Of a stretch of DNA of 59,436 bases, positions 56,434 through 59,436 are shown piece by piece. Within the stretch, counting starts at the first letter, position 1, and each line of letters begins with the position of its first letter. The notes under the pieces are model-generated. The model saw only the letters and a program-made list of their open reading frames with translations. It searched no databases and was not told the DNA's origin. The position numbers were made by a program, and so were the translations under genes. This DNA comes from Companilactobacillus keshanensis (GTDB lineage Bacteria; Bacillota; Bacilli; Lactobacillales; Lactobacillaceae), in contig NZ_RHOS01000016.1 of the NCBI RefSeq assembly GCF_003946205.1, forward strand, positions 1-59,436, written 5' to 3'.

Positions 56434-57534
56434 CTAATCTGCCTTTTTTACTTTTATTTTTAAAATGGTTCCGTGATCCGAACTAATATCTATAACCCCA
56501 TTAATATCAGATAGACGCTGTGATATCCCCGTTAATCCGAATGAATCTTTTCGGACCTTTTTATACCCGACACCATCATCACTAATATCTAAAGTATAGT
56601 AATCATGATCTTGACCAAAATCAAATGTGGCTGTATGCGCTTTACTGTATTTGATGATATTTGTTGATGCTTCCTTGATAATTGCCGCCAAAACATTTTG
56701 AATTTTGATTGGCCAAGTAGCGGATACTTTTTCATTATTTGATTGTTGAATTATATTTACAATTCTTAAATTATTTTCTTCTTCGATCATTGCTTCAGCA
56801 ATTGACTTCTGATTCAGGTCACTAACTATTTGCCTAACTAAACTCAAATCATCTCTAGAGGTGGCAGCGATATCTTTGATTTCTTGACGTGCTTGTTCAG
56901 CATTCTTATCCATTAGTTTATCAGCTAATTCGGCTTTTAAAGTTATTAAAGAAAATGATTGTCCAAGATTATCATGCAGGTCTTTGGAAATTCGTTCCCG
57001 TTCGTTTTGTTTAATTATTGTTTCCAATCGCTTGTTATTTTGTTTCAAACGATACATTCTTCGATAACTGTTTCCAAGTGATCTGGCAGCAAAAGGGGAG
57101 CCTACTGCAAACACTGCAGTAATGATTATTCCGTAAATACCGTATGACTTGAAGTTGACTAATATATTTCCAGAGATACAAAGAATACTGAAAATTAAGT
57201 AAATAGCCGTATATCTGTAGAATTGCTTATTTTTAAATGGTAGTGAACCAATTTCCCAGGCTGTAAAAATAAATAATGTTCCTAAATTATATTCATAGAC
57301 TAAGTAAGTTGTGATAATTAATTGACCTACTATTTGTAATGGTAATAAGCGGTTGATCTCATATCCATCTCGATATAATTTGAGAAAGATTAATAATAGT
57401 GAAAATAAAATCCAGTTAAAGCTGTTCTTTTCGAACAGTGATTGACTGGATAAGGCAATTAAGGAGAATGCCCAAAAATACGGCATAATGCCAAATCTTT
57501 TGGGAAATAAAACATGATTCTCTAAGAATGTCAT
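56434..57534 (-). CDS. Sensor histidine kinase (DesK-like, HisKA_3)
   Basis: A 366-residue membrane kinase. The N-terminal half has about five hydrophobic segments (about 18-145). A linker coil (YRLKQNNKRLETIIKQNERE) leads to the phospho-acceptor His187 in ISKDLHDNLGQ, typical of HisKA_3. The ATPase domain shows KEASTNIIKYSKA and DISDDGVG. No extracellular sensor domain, so the signal is probably sensed in the membrane. The start ATG overlaps the end of the permease gene (4 bases). Confidence 0.9.
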   Translation of the reverse strand: MTFLENHVLFPKRFGIMPYFWAFSLIALSSQSLFEKNSFNWILFSLLLIFLKLYRDGYEINRLLPLQIVGQLIITTYLVYEYNLGTLFIFTAWEIGSLPFKNKQFYRYTAIYLIFSILCISGNILVNFKSYGIYGIIITAVFAVGSPFAARSLGNSYRRMYRLKQNNKRLETIIKQNERERISKDLHDNLGQSFSLITLKAELADKLMDKNAEQARQEIKDIAATSRDDLSLVRQIVSDLNQKSIAEAMIEEENNLRIVNIIQQSNNEKVSATWPIKIQNVLAAIIKEASTNIIKYSKAHTATFDFGQDHDYYTLDISDDGVGYKKVRKDSFGLTGISQRLSDINGVIDISSDHGTILKIKVKKAD

Positions 57535-58292
57535 TCGATGATTAACTCCTTATGTTTTTGATACTTAGTTATGAGTAAAGTTATCACAACAATGATCATT
57601 AGCCAAAGGATGATTCCTAAGATGTAATGACTATTTATAATTTTACCATGAAGGATAGATTGATCGATGTTAGATATTTCAAAAGTTGGAGTTAATTTAC
57701 CGATTGATTGTAGCCACTTTGGCATCATGGTAATTGGCCACCAAAGCCCACTGATTATTGCTAATGGGAAGACGACAATGTTATTCAAAAGGTTGACCGT
57801 AGCTGGATTATTTGCAAGTGAAATTAATATTCCCATAAAGATGAGCGGAGTAGTGCCTAGGACAGATATCAAGATTATTAATGACCAGTTTGCGATTTGT
57901 AAGGTTAAATGATTTACTAATATTCCGACTAGACAAATAACTATTGCTGAAATTAAATTGAGTAACATAAAAATTAAAATTCGAGATAAATAGTATTGCC
58001 AACGAGGTAGGGGAGTTAATCTTGATAGAATATCAAAATGACTGGTCTTGTCCTCAAGCAATGTATTGGCCACAGTGATGATCGAACCTAATAAGCAGCT
58101 ATAAATAATCATACTGATCAAATAATTCATTTGCCATGTTTTCAGATCCGCTTGTGGAATGCCATTAACTAATACTTTTGAATATAGCAGATAGAATATT
58201 ATGGGAAGCATCATGTCGAAAAGGAAAAACCGCTTGTTGCGAAGAATGATTCGTTTGAAGTTGATATTGATCTGATAAATAAAGCTATTCAT
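57531..58292 (-). CDS. ABC-2 type transporter permease
   Basis: A 253-residue membrane protein with about six segments and the ABC-2 layout: an amphipathic N-terminus (FKRIILRNKRFFLFDMMLP) and a hydrophobic LPFAIISGLWWP-like segment (here FPLAIISGLWWPITMMP). The start is at MNSFIYQ after GAGGGTG, overlapping the ATPase stop by 8 bases. It would form an exporter with the adjacent ATPase, which is broken here, so export may be lost. Substrate unknown (drug, lipid or peptide). Confidence 0.85.
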   Translation of the reverse strand: MNSFIYQININFKRIILRNKRFFLFDMMLPIIFYLLYSKVLVNGIPQADLKTWQMNYLISMIIYSCLLGSIITVANTLLEDKTSHFDILSRLTPLPRWQYYLSRILIFMLLNLISAIVICLVGILVNHLTLQIANWSLIILISVLGTTPLIFMGILISLANNPATVNLLNNIVVFPLAIISGLWWPITMMPKWLQSIGKLTPTFEISNIDQSILHGKIINSHYILGIILWLMIIVVITLLITKYQKHKELIIE

Positions 58293-58980
58293 GAGTAGCA
58301 CCCTCTTTATTGAAATTAACAAACAATGAGTCCAACGAATTTTGTTGAACTTTTAAGTTGTTAATGGCGTTTAGGTATGGTGTAAGTTGACCGATAATTA
58401 ATTCGGCATTCTTAGTTGTAAATTTATAGTGATCACCAACTTTTTTGAAATCGATAATTTCAGGCATATCTTTGAATAAATCAGGTAAGAGTTTGCTATC
58501 GAATTCAATCATACTTTCGCCTTCTAATGCGCGTAGTTGAGCGATTGATCCGTCGAAACTAATTGATTTATTTTGTAAGATCATAATTTTATCAGCAATC
58601 GTTTCTAGTTCTTCTAGATAGTGACTAGTAACAAAGACGGTTTTGTGTTGCTTTTTCAAGTCAGTGATTGTTTGCCAAAATTTAGTACGACTTTGACTGT
58701 CCATTCCGGCAGTGGGTTCATCTAAAAAAAGTAGGTCGGGATTACTAGCAATTGCTAAGGCAAAGGAGAGGCGTCTCTTTTGTCCACCTGATAATTTGTC
58801 CATTTTGGAATCTTCTAAATCATTTAAATCAGCCAATTCAATTATCTTTTCATATGTTAATGGGTTTTGATAATAACTTTGAGTAAGCTTCAATATTTCT
58901 TTGACCGTAATACGTGTGATAGAAATGTTTTGTTGCATCATTACACCAATATGTTCCTTGAAGTTTTTGTCATTAGGTAG
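58285..58980 (-). pseudogene. ABC transporter ATP-binding protein, N-terminus cut off by IS30
   Basis: About 230 residues remain. The Q-loop region (IGVMMQQN), signature LSGGQKRR, Walker B DLLFLDEP and switch His (VTSHYLEE) are intact, but the first 70 or so residues including Walker A are missing. The frame stays open to about 58980 and then meets the end of an IS30 element. An internal ATG at 58939 could give a 218-residue product without an ATP-binding P-loop, which would not be a working ATPase. The rest of the operon continues intact downstream. Whether the missing 5' part lies beyond the insertion sequence cannot be seen. Confidence 0.82.
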
Positions 58981-59436
58981 ATTGCAAATTTAATCCGAAT
59001 TTTTGGATAAATTTGTCAGCATAACCTGATACGGTGTTTGCCAGTTGAGTATTTTAAGCGGTCGCTGGTTAATTTGGAGTAACGTCGTCGTTAAATCTTG
59101 AGCACTAATGTGCTCAAAACGAGTCCCTTTAGGATAAAAATAACGTAAATTCCGATTAAAGCGTTCATTACTACCACGTTCAGCTGGCGTATAAGCATGG
59201 CAGTAATAGGTCTTAATACCATATTGTGATTCAAGTGATACTAGCCCACTAAACTCAGTGCCACGGTCCACAGTAAAGCTGTGCACCGGACCATTAAAAG
59301 TGGTTAGGAACTTAGTTAGTGCTTCATTAACAGTCGCTGTCGTCCGATCTTTTAACCGGTATGCCCAAAGGAACCGTGATTTTCGATCGATTAAAGTTAA
59401 TAAAACTGCCTTACTATGCCCACGAGGACCAACGAC
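58981..59436 (-). mobile_element. IS30 family insertion sequence, partial
   Basis: The element enters the window at its 3' end near 58980 and runs off the right edge. The left limit is set where the ABC ATPase frame ends; the terminal inverted repeat is probably within GATTGCAAATTTAA (58980-58993), but its exact end cannot be fixed from one copy. It interrupts the ABC ATPase gene. Confidence 0.8.
58990..59436 (-). CDS. IS30 family transposase, C-terminal part
   Basis: The last 149 codons of a DDE transposase; the reading frame is open to the window edge. The catalytic residues are seen in LIDRKSRF (first Asp), FTVDRGTEF (second Asp) and PAERGSNERFNRNLR (Glu region), typical of IS30. The C-terminus has NQRPLKILNWQTPYQVM. 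No frameshift is visible in this part, so the element may be active. Confidence 0.92.
   Translation of the reverse strand, partial: VVGPRGHSKAVLLTLIDRKSRFLWAYRLKDRTTATVNEALTKFLTTFNGPVHSFTVDRGTEFSGLVSLESQYGIKTYYCHAYTPAERGSNERFNRNLRYFYPKGTRFEHISAQDLTTTLLQINQRPLKILNWQTPYQVMLTNLSKNSD

Overview
This is a chromosomal segment of a low-GC Gram-positive bacterium, almost certainly a member of the Lactobacillaceae; Companilactobacillus is my best guess, but that rests on general resemblance only. The supporting markers are RpoY next to RNase J1, a lactate-type D-2-hydroxyacid dehydrogenase beside a pdhABCD operon, a Suf system in the order CDSUB, a tyrosine T-box, PyrR attenuators, PadR and LrgAB families, and an IS30 copy at the right edge. 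Codon use is AT-rich throughout. Strong AGGAGG-type ribosome sites and rho-independent terminators separate almost every unit.

Layout. 1-3.7 kb (minus): lipid kinase, RNase J1, RpoY and peptide deformylase. 3.8-4.2 kb: a decayed gene. 4.4-6.7 kb: lrgA-lrgB-ldhD under a perfect cre site. 6.7-11.7 kb: pyruvate dehydrogenase operon with two cre-like sites. 11.8-14.9 kb: UPF0223 protein, inositol-phosphatase-like protein and TypA. 14.9-18.5 kb: ftsW-ylbG-rsmD-coaD-sepM. 18.6-22.4 kb: comEA-comEC-holA. 22.5-26.2 kb: divergent rpsT and rpsO, then RNase J2 and a TPR protein. 26.2-31.2 kb: tuf, tig, clpX and engB, each with its own signals. 31.2-36.5 kb: sufCDSUB. 36.5-38.3 kb: a DUF3781-like ORF, dprA and a histidine phosphatase. 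38.4-41.4 kb: T-box-controlled tyrS-nhaC. 41.5-46.3 kb: pyrBCFED behind two complete tandem PyrR attenuators. 46.4-51.5 kb: aldehyde dehydrogenase with cre, a PadR/HAAS pair and a YfcC transporter. 51.5-53.8 kb: an EPSP-synthase-like protein with altered substrate-binding residues, and a Cof phosphatase. 53.9-55.6 kb (minus): a nucleobase permease with a PurR box and a long attenuated leader. 55.8-59 kb (minus): an ABC exporter with a two-component system whose ATPase gene is cut by an IS30 element that runs off the right edge.

How the parts work together. The left third centres on pyruvate: putative pyruvate transport (LrgAB), reduction to D-lactate (LdhD) and oxidation to acetyl-CoA (PDH). 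CcpA sites at both operons and at the aldehyde dehydrogenase suggest shared carbon-catabolite control. The middle holds housekeeping translation, RNA decay, proteostasis and competence genes. The right third is a nucleotide and amino-acid supply region regulated mainly by RNA attenuation (T-box, PyrR, and an unassigned leader in front of the permease).

The least ordinary items are the EPSP-synthase-like protein that has lost the GTTxR motif, the tandem PyrR attenuators without pyrR, the lrgAB-ldhD operon, the class-2-like dihydroorotate dehydrogenase with a cysteine base, the HAAS protein with tandem 15-residue repeats, and the unassigned permease leader. I saw no CRISPR array, tRNA, rRNA or prophage. 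All assignments come from reading the sequence; no database search or folding program was run.
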